Shown one piece after another: positions 1 to 6,236 of a DNA stretch of 8,118 nt. Every line of letters begins with the position of its first letter. Position 1 is the stretch's first letter. The position numbers were made by a program, and so were the translations under genes. Below the pieces are notes generated by a model. That model did not search any database. It was given only the letters and a program-made list of their open reading frames with translations, and was not told the DNA's origin. The stretch comes from B1 sp034439755 (GTDB lineage Bacteria > Bacteroidota > Bacteroidia > UKL13-3). The DNA lies in the NCBI GenBank assembly GCA_034439755.1, contig JAWXAZ010000069.1, forward strand, positions 1 to 8,118, read 5' to 3'.

Positions 1-36
1 AAATCCGCCACACCGCCAAGCCGTCTGACGTTATGC
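1..36 (+). other. attC site, right half (cut by window start)
   Basis: This stretch carries CCGCCACACCGCCAAGCCG followed by the R' box GTTATGC at 30-36. It is nearly identical to the right half of the complete site ending at 3973, where AAAAAC replaces TCTGAC just before the box. The left half lies outside the window. It marks the upstream boundary of the first cassette, which starts at T31. Confidence 0.7.
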
Positions 37-148
37 GCAACTTTGCATCGCATAACAAGTATTGGCAAAATTAATTGTCTCAAAGTCAATATCTTATGAT
101 TTGTATTTACGCACTCCTTAACTTCGCCAATAAAATCATTAGCAGCAA
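31..148 (+). repeat. Conserved cassette head, copy A
   Basis: First of three nearly identical heads that directly follow an attC R' box; the others are at 2427 and 3968. GCATAAC at 50-56 is the exact reverse complement of the R' box GTTATGC at 30-36. GTATTGGC (59-66) faces GCCAATAA (126-133), a stem in which seven of eight pairs survive. A TTTG (100-103) and a TAACTTCG (119-126) are conserved in all copies and loosely recall the Bacteroidota -33/-7 promoter (TTTG, TAnnTTTG), but the 15-bp gap is short, so promoter function is doubtful. The head ends about 47 bp before the transporter start. Confidence 0.75.
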
Positions 149-195
149 CCCTATTGGGACAGAGCATTCAAACTAAAATTAGCAACAAAATAAAT

Positions 196-1155
196 ATGGA
201 TTTTCATATTCTCATTTCAGACCTTACCAACCCAACTTTGCTTTTTTTTGTATTGGGAATTATTGCTACAATTGTTAAAAGTGATTTGGAGATACCCGCG
301 TCCTCCAGTAAATTTATTGCCCTTTATCTTTTATTTTCGATTGGTTTTAAAGGCGGACAAGAGTTAGCACATAGCGGCTTTACGAGTGAAATTGTGAATT
401 CGCTTATATTCGGAATGGCTTTAGCATCATTAATACCAGTTTACACTTTCTTTATTTTGAAAAGAAAATTAAGTATAAGCGATGCAGGGGCTGTGGCTGC
501 TGCTTATGGTTCGGTAAGTGCAGTAACTTTTGTAGCTGCTGCCTCATTTTTAGAAGCAGAAAAAATAACTTTTGGCGGACACATGGTTGCGGTGATGGCA
601 CTGATGGAATCTCCAGCAATTATTGTAGGTGTTATATTAATGATGAAATTTGATAAGGAAAGAACAAGCGAAGTGAGCTTAAAATCCGTTATTCATCATT
701 CATTTACCAATGGAAGTGTGCTGATGATTTTAGGAAGTTTAGTGATTGGATTAATTGCAGATACCAAACAAGCCGAGGGAATAAAACCATTTACTACCGA
801 CATCTTCAAAGGGTTTCTTGCCATCTTTTTATTAGAAATGGGGATGGTAACTGCAAAAAGATTTTCTACATTTAAAAAGTATGGTTGGTTCGTTTCATTG
901 TTTGCGATCATTATTCCTGTTATCAACGGATGCCTTGTAGCGTTTGTAAGTCAATATGTAACACATGAGGTAGGCAACCGATTTATCTTTGCCATACTTG
1001 CCGCAAGTGCATCTTACATTGCAGTGCCAGCCGCTATGCGTTTAGCTGCACCCAAAGCTGACCCTGGGCTTTATATACCAATGGCATTAGGTGTAACTTT
1101 TCCGTTCAACATAACTATTGGAATGCCGTTGTATTTTACCATTATTAGTTTTTAA
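196..1155 (+). CDS. sbtA: SbtA-family sodium-dependent bicarbonate transporter
   Basis: A 319-residue inner-membrane protein with about ten hydrophobic segments in two related halves. It matches the SbtA/DUF897 family (Pfam Sbt_1), whose cyanobacterial member takes up HCO3- with Na+. Family signatures that can be read are GFKGG (50-54), YGSVSAVTF (104-112), MALMESPAI (134-142), LLEMGMV (212-218), SASYIAVPAAMR (271-282) and GVTFPFNI (299-306). Cyanobacterial SbtA is longer, mainly through a larger central loop; the loop here is short, as in many heterotrophs. I chose the ATG at 196 over an in-frame ATG at 154, because the extra 14 residues are polar and non-conserved while 196 follows an A-rich leader. 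It is the only gene of the first cassette, and no SbtB (PII-like regulator) gene is nearby. The transported ion is inferred from family only. Confidence 0.88.
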   Translation: MDFHILISDLTNPTLLFFVLGIIATIVKSDLEIPASSSKFIALYLLFSIGFKGGQELAHSGFTSEIVNSLIFGMALASLIPVYTFFILKRKLSISDAGAVAAAYGSVSAVTFVAAASFLEAEKITFGGHMVAVMALMESPAIIVGVILMMKFDKERTSEVSLKSVIHHSFTNGSVLMILGSLVIGLIADTKQAEGIKPFTTDIFKGFLAIFLLEMGMVTAKRFSTFKKYGWFVSLFAIIIPVINGCLVAFVSQYVTHEVGNRFIFAILAASASYIAVPAAMRLAAPKADPGLYIPMALGVTFPFNITIGMPLYFTIISF

Positions 1156-1323
1156 GGATGAAGCAAATTGCTATAAAAATATAATCTAAACTGCTATAAT
1201 TTTCACCAACGCTTATTCTTTAACTGTTTTTTTTTACAAAGCCTTCTAATTCAACATGATGCAATATCATAACTTAGGTAGGCTATTCTACTGCATGACT
1301 TTGACAAGACATATAGAGCCAGA
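1156..1323. other. Non-coding stretch between sbtA and its attC
   Basis: This 168-bp AT-rich stretch holds no convincing gene, promoter or terminator. With the following attC and short leader it makes a gene-free interval of 348 bp before the terC-like gene. A run of nine T residues near 1227-1235 has no clear stem in front of it, so I do not call a terminator. Confidence 0.5.
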
Positions 1324-1456
1324 ACATAACATGGTATTGGCAAAAAAAGGGCGGACGGAAGTAATTGAACTTTCGGAATTCTATTGTAATTTTGTGCTAA
1401 AGCTGGGATGACGGAATTCTATTTCCCCTGCCTTCGGCAAGCCCTTTTCGTTATGC
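1324..1456 (+). other. attC site of the bicarbonate-transporter cassette (133 bp)
   Basis: The left box R'' is ACATAAC (1324-1330) and the right box R' is GTTATGC (1450-1456). The left arm GGTATTGGCAAAA resembles the left side of the conserved cassette heads rather than the left arms of the other attC sites. The right arm GCAAGCCC-TTTTC before R' resembles the other attC right arms. The variable middle contains CGGAATTCTATT twice (1374-1385, 1412-1423) and a small TGCC-TTC-GGCA hairpin (1429-1439). Arm pairing is weaker than in the next two sites, so activity is uncertain. Confidence 0.65.
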
Positions 1457-1503
1457 GCAAGCGTAGCGGATGACACACAAAAAAATTATATAAAAAAACT
1501 AAT

Positions 1504-2202
1504 ATGATTGACGCAATAATTCCTTTACTTTCTTTGATTGCATTAGAAGTAATTCTAGGCATAGACAATATTATTTTCATATCAATATTGGCTGACAAGC
1601 TGCCAGAACAGGAAAGAAATAAACTTCGCTATTGGGGTATTGGCTTAGCAATGGCGATGAGACTTATCTTATTAGCATTTATTTCTTGGATATTAAAGCT
1701 AGACCAAACTTTATTCAGGGCATTCCAAATTGACTTTTCAGGGAAGGGATTGATTTTGATACTTGGTGGGCTTTTTCTAATTTATAAAAGCACAAAAGAA
1801 ATCTATCATAAAACAGAAATGGCAAGTGGCGAAACTACTAACACTGCACAAGTAAAGAGTTTTGGTAAATTATTAACAGAAGTTATAATCCTAGATTTAG
1901 TATTTTCTATTGACTCTATCATTACTGCAGTAGGGATGGTTGAAGAACTTTGGGTAATGTACACTGCAGTAATAGTAACGGTAATAATTATGCTTATTGC
2001 TTCAAAACCAATAAGTGATTTCATTCGAAAACATCCATCGTTTAAAATATTGGCATTATGCTTTTTAATGATAATTGGTGTTTCTCTATTAGCCGAAGGA
2101 TTTCATTTTGAAATACCCAAAGGATACATTTATTTTTCAATGGCATTTGCTTTTTTAGTTGATATCATACAAATGAAAACCATCAAACAAAAGAACACTT
2201 AG
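1504..2202 (+). CDS. TerC-family integral membrane protein (likely metal ion exporter)
   Basis: A 232-residue protein with about seven transmembrane segments, a usual length for short TerC proteins of the YkoY/Alx type. Two related signature blocks are visible: LEVILGIDNIIFISILAD (14-31) and DLVFSIDSIITAVGM (131-145), each with intramembrane acidic residues (E15, D21; D131, D137) thought to bind the metal. The conserved C-terminal part HPSFKILALCFLMIIG (177-192) is present. Family members in E. coli (Alx) and B. subtilis (MeeY/MeeF) export Mn2+, and the name comes from tellurite resistance, so Mn2+ export is the best inference and tellurite is less likely. The other ter genes are absent. It is alone in its cassette, and the leader from cassette start to ATG is only 53 bp, A-rich and lacking the head found in the neighbouring cassettes. 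The ATG at 1504 follows AAAAAAACTAAT. Confidence 0.88.
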   Translation: MIDAIIPLLSLIALEVILGIDNIIFISILADKLPEQERNKLRYWGIGLAMAMRLILLAFISWILKLDQTLFRAFQIDFSGKGLILILGGLFLIYKSTKEIYHKTEMASGETTNTAQVKSFGKLLTEVIILDLVFSIDSIITAVGMVEELWVMYTAVIVTVIIMLIASKPISDFIRKHPSFKILALCFLMIIGVSLLAEGFHFEIPKGYIYFSMAFAFLVDIIQMKTIKQKNT

Positions 2203-2300
2203 ATTATTGTTAGACAATTAATTTTAGTAAGATACGTAACTATACGATTACGCAAAAAAGACCAAGATTAAGAAAATCTTTTTGAAAAAAAACCGCCAGC

Positions 2301-2432
2301 ACCTAACAGGGGTTTGCCAAAAGCTGGGCAGAAGTGCTAAATTGAACATTTGGAGTTCTAATAAGTATTTGTGATAAATGGAACATTTGTAATACTAAAT
2401 CCCACCCTTCGTCAAGCCGAAAAACGTTATGC
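2301..2432 (+). other. attC site of the TerC cassette (132 bp)
   Basis: The R'' box ACCTAAC (2301-2307) fits RYYYAAC, and the R' box GTTATGC is at 2426-2432. The left arm GGGGTTTGCC-AAAAGCTGGG and the right arm CCCACC-CTTCGTCAAGCCG can pair imperfectly. GCCAGC just before R'' is shared with the next attC. The site starts 98 bp after the TerC stop codon. Confidence 0.72.
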
Positions 2433-2544
2433 GCAACTTTACATTGCATAACAAGTATTGGCAAAATTAATTGCCTCAAAGTCAACATCTTGTGGTTTGT
2501 ATTTATGCACTCATTAACTTCGCCAATACAATCATTGGCAGCAA
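2427..2544 (+). repeat. Conserved cassette head, copy B
   Basis: Second head copy, the same length as copy A. GCATAAC (2446-2452) mirrors the R' box at 2426-2432 across 13 bp. The stem GTATTGGC (2455-2462) with GCCAATAC (2522-2529) is perfect over 8 bp. At the site equivalent to G2460/C2524, copy C has A/T, a compensatory change that keeps the pair. The head ends 48 bp before the antiporter start. Confidence 0.8.
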
Positions 2545-2592
2545 GCGTAAACAGACGCACTATTTACAAAACAATAATTGACAAAATAATAG

Positions 2593-3810
2593 ATGAGTTT
2601 ATATCTTGCCCTTACCATTTTAATTTGCTTATCAGCAGGATTTGCTTATGTGAATCAACGGTTATTTAAATTGCCATTTGTAATCGGACTTTTTATTTTG
2701 TCGACCATACTTTCCTTGTTTGTAATCAGTTCAAAACTTTGGTTGAACATACCTGTTGAAGAAATAAAAACCTATATTGAACTTGCTAATATTGACAAAA
2801 TAGTAATCAATATTTTATTAGGCTTTTTGCTTTTTGCAGGGGCATTACATACTAATTGGGAAAGCCTGAAACAGCAAATAAAACCAATTGCAACATTTGC
2901 ATTAGGCGGCGTTTTACTTTCAACAATAATTATTGCAAGTTTATTTTATGGGCTAACTCAACTCTTTAATTTACAAATTGACTTTATTTATTGCTTAATT
3001 TTTGGAGCACTAATATCACCGACAGACCCTATTGCTGTTTTGGGGATTTTGACAAAAGCAAATGTCCCTAAAAAAACAGAATACACCATTGTGGGTGAAA
3101 GTCTATTTAATGATGGAGTTGGTGTAGTCGTATTTATTGCATTGTTAGATACTTTAAGCACAGGTACTTTTAGTTTTTCGCATTTTGGATTTTTGTTTTT
3201 ACAAGAAGCAATTGGTGGAATATTAATGGGACTTATTTTAGGCTACAGCTTGTATTTGCTTTTAAAATCGGTTGACCATTATCAAACAGAAATCTTATTG
3301 ACACTCGCTTTTGTAATGGCAGGTTATTCTTTTTCTAATTATATACACATTTCGGGTGCATTGTCAATGGTAGTAATGGGTTTAATGGTTGGCAATTTCA
3401 GACAAGACATTGCAATGAGCGACACAACACAAGAATTTGTACATAAATTTTGGGAATTAGTGGACGTGATTTTAAATGCGGTTTTATTCATTTTAATTGC
3501 TTTCGTACTCATTGTAATCGACTTTAAAACAACTTACATTTTTGTAGGACTTATTTCAGTATTAATAGTATTGGTTTCAAGAATTATCATTGTTTATCTA
3601 CCACATTTAGTACTTCCTAAACTTCTAAAATTGACAAACAAAGAAGCAAAAATAATTAGTTGGGGTGGTTTACGTGGCGGACTTTCATTGGCATTAGTAT
3701 TATCTTTGCCAGACAGTGAAACCAAAAATATTCTTTTAATTGCGACCTATTTTTGCGTTTTATTTAGTATAATTATTCAAGGTTTGACAATTGAAAAACT
3801 TGCAAAGTAA
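2593..3810 (+). CDS. CPA1-family Na+/H+ antiporter (NhaP-like)
   Basis: A 405-residue inner-membrane protein with roughly 12 hydrophobic segments, expected to exchange cytoplasmic Na+ (or K+) for H+. The CPA1 core is clear: SPTDPIAV (142-149) with the ion-site Asp145, ESLFNDGVGVVVF (169-181) with the Asn-Asp pair at 173-174 that marks the CPA1 type, and WGGLRGGLSLALVLSLP (357-373) with the conserved arginine. The protein ends about 30 residues after that block and has no cytoplasmic TrkA-C or cyclic-nucleotide domain, so it is the minimal transport form. The ATG at 2593 gives an N-terminus that begins directly in the first membrane segment. It is the sole gene of its cassette, follows head copy B and is followed 19 bp later by its attC. 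Ion preference cannot be read from sequence. Confidence 0.9.
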   Translation: MSLYLALTILICLSAGFAYVNQRLFKLPFVIGLFILSTILSLFVISSKLWLNIPVEEIKTYIELANIDKIVINILLGFLLFAGALHTNWESLKQQIKPIATFALGGVLLSTIIIASLFYGLTQLFNLQIDFIYCLIFGALISPTDPIAVLGILTKANVPKKTEYTIVGESLFNDGVGVVVFIALLDTLSTGTFSFSHFGFLFLQEAIGGILMGLILGYSLYLLLKSVDHYQTEILLTLAFVMAGYSFSNYIHISGALSMVVMGLMVGNFRQDIAMSDTTQEFVHKFWELVDVILNAVLFILIAFVLIVIDFKTTYIFVGLISVLIVLVSRIIIVYLPHLVLPKLLKLTNKEAKIISWGGLRGGLSLALVLSLPDSETKNILLIATYFCVLFSIIIQGLTIEKLAK

Positions 3811-3829
3811 AGACAAGAAAAACGCCAGC

Positions 3830-3973
3830 CACTAACAGCGGTTTGGCAAAAGGCGGGCTGACGTGCTTCAAAGAAACATTTGTACAAGGTTCAGTCCCGG
3901 TAGCTATCGGGATGTTTCGTATGAACTTTAGTGCTAAAAATCCGCCACACCGCCAAGCCGAAAAACGTTATGC
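3830..3973 (+). other. attC site of the antiporter cassette (144 bp)
   Basis: The left box CACTAAC (3830-3836) departs from RYYYAAC only in its first base, and the right box is GTTATGC (3967-3973). The left arm CGGTTTGGC-AAAA-GGCGG pairs with the right arm CCGCC-ACA-CCGCCAAGCCG, leaving unpaired bases mostly on one side, as attC folding expects. It is the best-formed attC of the window. The terminal loop contains the near-palindrome TCCCGGTAGCTATCGGGA (3895-3912). Confidence 0.78.
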
Positions 3974-4080
3974 GCAACTTTATATCGCATAACAAGTATT
4001 AGCAAAATTAATTGCCTCAAAGTCAACATCTTGTGATTTGTATTTATGCGCTCCTTAACTTCGCTAATACAATGATTGGC
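3968..4080 (+). repeat. Conserved cassette head, copy C
   Basis: Third head copy. GCATAAC (3987-3993) mirrors the R' box at 3967-3973. GTATTAGC (3996-4003) pairs fully with GCTAATAC (4063-4070), so both members of the sixth pair changed relative to copy B. Similarity to the other copies stops at about 4080, after ATTGGC, 29 bp before the next start codon. Confidence 0.8.
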
Positions 4081-4109
4081 TATTATAATAACAAGAAAAG
4101 ACGAAGCAA

Positions 4110-5369
4110 ATGAAAAAAATACTTGCAATTATTTTGACTTTTTTGGCTCTTGAAGGAATGGCTCAGGACGTTGATTTAAAAAGACGATATTCTTTTGCCA
4201 AATCCTACTTTGGGGCAGACATCAGCTATTTCCATAATTTGCAAGAAAGTTCATTCCTAAATGAACAGAATCAACTTCAAGTATTAAACAGAAATAATTT
4301 TATTACACCCGCCATCAATATTGGAGCAACACATTTTTGGGGACACGCTGACTTTTTTGTATCCATAGCTACATCATCAAGAAAAATCGGAACGGATGAA
4401 TTAGAAAATTCAATAAGATTTAGAGCCATTACGGGTATGCGCATTTTTCCATTGGCAATTAAGGAGAATGCTATACGTCCTTACCTAAGTTATAAGTTCG
4501 CCCCTATACGATTAAACCAAAGTGATATACAAGGCGAGAATTATAGAAAGACGCAAGTAAAGTCAATATTGGGTGCAGGTATAGCTTATCAGACACCAAA
4601 AATCTATGCTTACTTAGGATATGAATTTATACCCAACAACGAAACAAATATCCACTTATCTAGAACGCAGACCGCAACTTCTTCTTTTCCAAAAGGACTC
4701 TTAAATTTCGGAATAAACTATTCTGTTGAATTTACAAATGGTTCTTATTCGCCTCCAATCCCACAACTTGACTCTATATTACGGAGTAAAAACACGTTGG
4801 GTTTGTTCTTTGGAATAGGTCCATCTTCGGCTTTTCCAACACAAAATTCCAGCTATATTACTGACCTATATTCCTTCTTAGACGATAGGACAATGTCCAA
4901 TACTTTTCCAGAAATCACAGCAGGATATCATTTTTCAAAACACGAGTTTGTAATTTCTGCTAATTTCAGACCGATGCGCCAAGAACGAGATGCTTTTGGC
5001 TTTAATCAAAGATTAAGAAGAAACAGTTTTGGCTTGGAAGCCTATAAGTTCTTATTTGACTATCATGGTTTTGCCCCATTCTTGGGTGCAGGAATTATGT
5101 ACGATGATATAAGACTTACCGAAGTAGATAATGCAATAAACCTGACAAACGATAGATTTACGTTTTTAACACCCTCTCTCGTTTTTGGTTGGGATATTAG
5201 ACCAAGCAGACGTGCAGATATTTGGTTGTTGAGAACTAATTTAAGATACTCGCCATTTTTAGAGTTGGAGAAAAATAATAAGAAAATAAGCCTTCAACAT
5301 CTTGAGTTTAACTTTATCCAGGCAGTAATCTATCCACAAAGAATCAAAAAGTATAAAGAATTGCGGTAG
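4110..5369 (+). CDS. Putative outer-membrane beta-barrel protein with internal duplication, function unknown
   Basis: A 419-residue protein that I cannot assign to a named family. Residues 1-19 (MKKILAIILTFLALEGMAQ) are a type I signal peptide with probable cleavage after AQ. The rest has no long hydrophobic helix. It is rich in alternating polar/aromatic stretches typical of membrane beta-strands, such as ADFFVSIATSS (80-90) and FLGAGIMYDDIRL (324-336). The two halves resemble each other: the stretch beginning PAINIGATHFWGHADFFVSI (67-86) corresponds to PEITAGYHFSKHEFVISA (267-284), and RPYLSYKFAPIRL (123-135) to APFLGAGIMYDDIRL (322-336), which suggests a duplicated barrel unit of about 200 residues. 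It is the only gene of the fourth cassette and follows head copy C. The final residue is R rather than the aromatic residue common in barrels. Outer-membrane location is inferred. Confidence 0.7.
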   Translation: MKKILAIILTFLALEGMAQDVDLKRRYSFAKSYFGADISYFHNLQESSFLNEQNQLQVLNRNNFITPAINIGATHFWGHADFFVSIATSSRKIGTDELENSIRFRAITGMRIFPLAIKENAIRPYLSYKFAPIRLNQSDIQGENYRKTQVKSILGAGIAYQTPKIYAYLGYEFIPNNETNIHLSRTQTATSSFPKGLLNFGINYSVEFTNGSYSPPIPQLDSILRSKNTLGLFFGIGPSSAFPTQNSSYITDLYSFLDDRTMSNTFPEITAGYHFSKHEFVISANFRPMRQERDAFGFNQRLRRNSFGLEAYKFLFDYHGFAPFLGAGIMYDDIRLTEVDNAINLTNDRFTFLTPSLVFGWDIRPSRRADIWLLRTNLRYSPFLELEKNNKKISLQHLEFNFIQAVIYPQRIKKYKELR

Positions 5370-5370
5370 C

Positions 5371-5480
5371 CAAAAGCGGTTTTGCGTAATGGCGGGTGCA
5401 GTGGTTAATTGAACGGTAATGTATCTAATCAACTTTTTGTGTTTGGTTAAAAGTTTTTTGCTTCTAAGTCCACCCACGCT
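5371..5480 (+). other. Degenerate, truncated attC of the beta-barrel cassette
   Basis: The stretch AGCGGTTTTGCGTAATGGCGGG beginning near 5375 resembles the left arm of the attC at 3830, but the R'' box is decayed (AGCCAAA at about 5368-5374, overlapping the stop codon). On the right, CACCC-A-CGC (5471-5479) can pair with the GCG...GGGTG of the left arm. The expected continuation to GTTATGC is missing, because sequence of the MITE-like element begins there. The site should therefore be inactive. Confidence 0.5.
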
Positions 5481-5572
5481 GTGAGCAGTTTGTAACTTCT
5501 GATGTGGAATAGACCAAGTTTAAAATTGGGCGTTATTTGTAAGTTGGTAGTTACAAACTGCCGACAGCCATA
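5473..5572. repeat. MITE-like inverted-repeat element, copy A
   Basis: Inverted ends GCTGT-GA-GCAGTTTGTAACT (5478-5497) and AGTTACAAACTGC-CG-ACAGC (5549-5568) match at 18 of 20 positions and enclose about 51 bp with no gene. The right 24 bp (5549-5572) recur exactly at 6538-6561, and the left CCCACGCTGT recurs at 6524-6533. It sits where the fourth attC is cut, four bases before the stop codon of the DUF1080 gene, so its fold could also act as a bidirectional terminator between converging genes. No target-site duplication was identified. Confidence 0.6.
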
Positions 5573-5576
5573 GGAA

Positions 5577-6236
5577 TTAAAATTGGTCTAATATTATATC
5601 TTTAAATGAAATCTTCATTTTCGCATTACTGTGTATCTGCAATCCTATTTTGCCAAAATCGGGATAATCGTTTTCTGGTTCTGTATAATCAATAGTTTGG
5701 AATCCGTTTAATATAATAACAATTCGTCGGTCAATGCATCGTATTTCATAGTCGTTCCAATCGTTTTTGTGCAACAATTTTTCCACCATACTCGAATCTG
5801 CTTTTGCCAAAATGATATCACGTCTCGTTTCATCATACAAGCTGCCAGTATAGCCAGGACCTATATCAGCCTGAAACCCTACCATTTCGTTCAAAGGTGC
5901 TACCGTATTTCGTTGAGAATTTACCTGAACACCTGAGTTAACAAAACCGGGACCTCCTTCCAATTTAAATTTCAGTGTAAGTACAAAATTTTTGTAATCT
6001 TTTTTTGTAGCCAGAAAATCGTTTTGCAAATGCTTAATGCTGGTATCACCAGCAGTAATAGCTCCATTTTCTATATGCCAGACATCCATGTCCCCTTGCC
6101 AGTGCTTCAGGTTTTTACCATTGAACAAAACAATGTGTTTTGGTTTCTTTCCTTTCTTAAAAGCCTCCGTTTGCTGAGCAGACACAAGCGATAGACAACA
6201 GTAAAAAATGCAGAAGGCAATAATTTTTTCTTTCAT
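5577..6236 (-). CDS. Secreted DUF1080 (3-keto-disaccharide hydrolase domain) protein
   Basis: A 219-residue protein with a signal peptide (residues 1-20, cleavage after LVSA) followed by a single DUF1080 domain, Pfam 3-keto-disaccharide hydrolase, a concanavalin-like beta-sandwich. Readable signatures are VLFNGKNLKHWQG (36-48), DVWHIENGAITAG (51-63), the NSGVQV block (100-105), MVGFQADIGPGYTGSLYDE (118-136), NDWNDYEIRCIDRRIVIILNG (158-178) and GKIGLQIH (195-202). Members act on glycosides in the periplasm or outside the cell, and some cleave 3-keto-glucosides, but many are uncharacterised, so the substrate is unknown. I chose the ATG at 6236 because it starts the signal peptide; an in-frame ATG at 6293 would add 19 hydrophobic residues ahead of it. 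It is alone, opposite in direction to the cassettes, and has no attC. Its stop lies next to the MITE-like element. Confidence 0.82.
   Translation of the reverse strand: MKEKIIAFCIFYCCLSLVSAQQTEAFKKGKKPKHIVLFNGKNLKHWQGDMDVWHIENGAITAGDTSIKHLQNDFLATKKDYKNFVLTLKFKLEGGPGFVNSGVQVNSQRNTVAPLNEMVGFQADIGPGYTGSLYDETRRDIILAKADSSMVEKLLHKNDWNDYEIRCIDRRIVIILNGFQTIDYTEPENDYPDFGKIGLQIHSNAKMKISFKDIILDQF

Larger units (their letters stand above)
1..5480 (+). mobile_element. Integron gene-cassette array without integrase in view (CALIN-like)
   Basis: Four genes in the same orientation are each followed by an imperfect-dyad site that opens with an RYYYAAC-like box and closes with GTTATGC, the layout of integron attC sites. 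Taking the cut after the G of GTTATGC, the complete cassettes span 31-1450 (1420 bp), 1451-2426 (976 bp) and 2427-3967 (1541 bp). A fourth begins at 3968 and has lost its attC right end near 5480. One gene per cassette with the attC just after the stop is the standard cassette arrangement. No tyrosine-recombinase integrase or attI site is visible, so this is either the interior of a longer chromosomal integron or a cluster of attC sites lacking an integrase. The identification rests on motif layout and arm complementarity read by eye. Confidence 0.75.

Noticed and set aside
154..195. Upstream in-frame ATG for the bicarbonate transporter
   Set aside because: The 14 extra residues are polar and outside the family pattern. 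The ATG at 196 sits at the start of the conserved protein.
2203..2225. ATTGT-TAG-ACAAT as a terminator after the TerC gene
   Set aside because: The stem is only 5 bp, all but one pair A-T, and the following T run is short and interrupted.
2303..2560. Minus-strand open frame, with a similar one at 3934-4128, sharing the peptide INTNHKMLTLRQLIL
   Set aside because: Both run through an attC and a cassette head, so the shared peptide follows from the DNA repeat. The frame is also open in copy A, but the starts differ, many differences change residues, and covarying stem positions explain the conservation better. A conserved micropeptide is not fully excluded.
31..4080. CRISPR array or transposon ends as explanation for the three repeated heads
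   Set aside because: The repeats are over 100 bp long, lie more than 1.5 kb apart with whole genes between, and always abut an attC R' box. There are no short regular spacers and no transposase.
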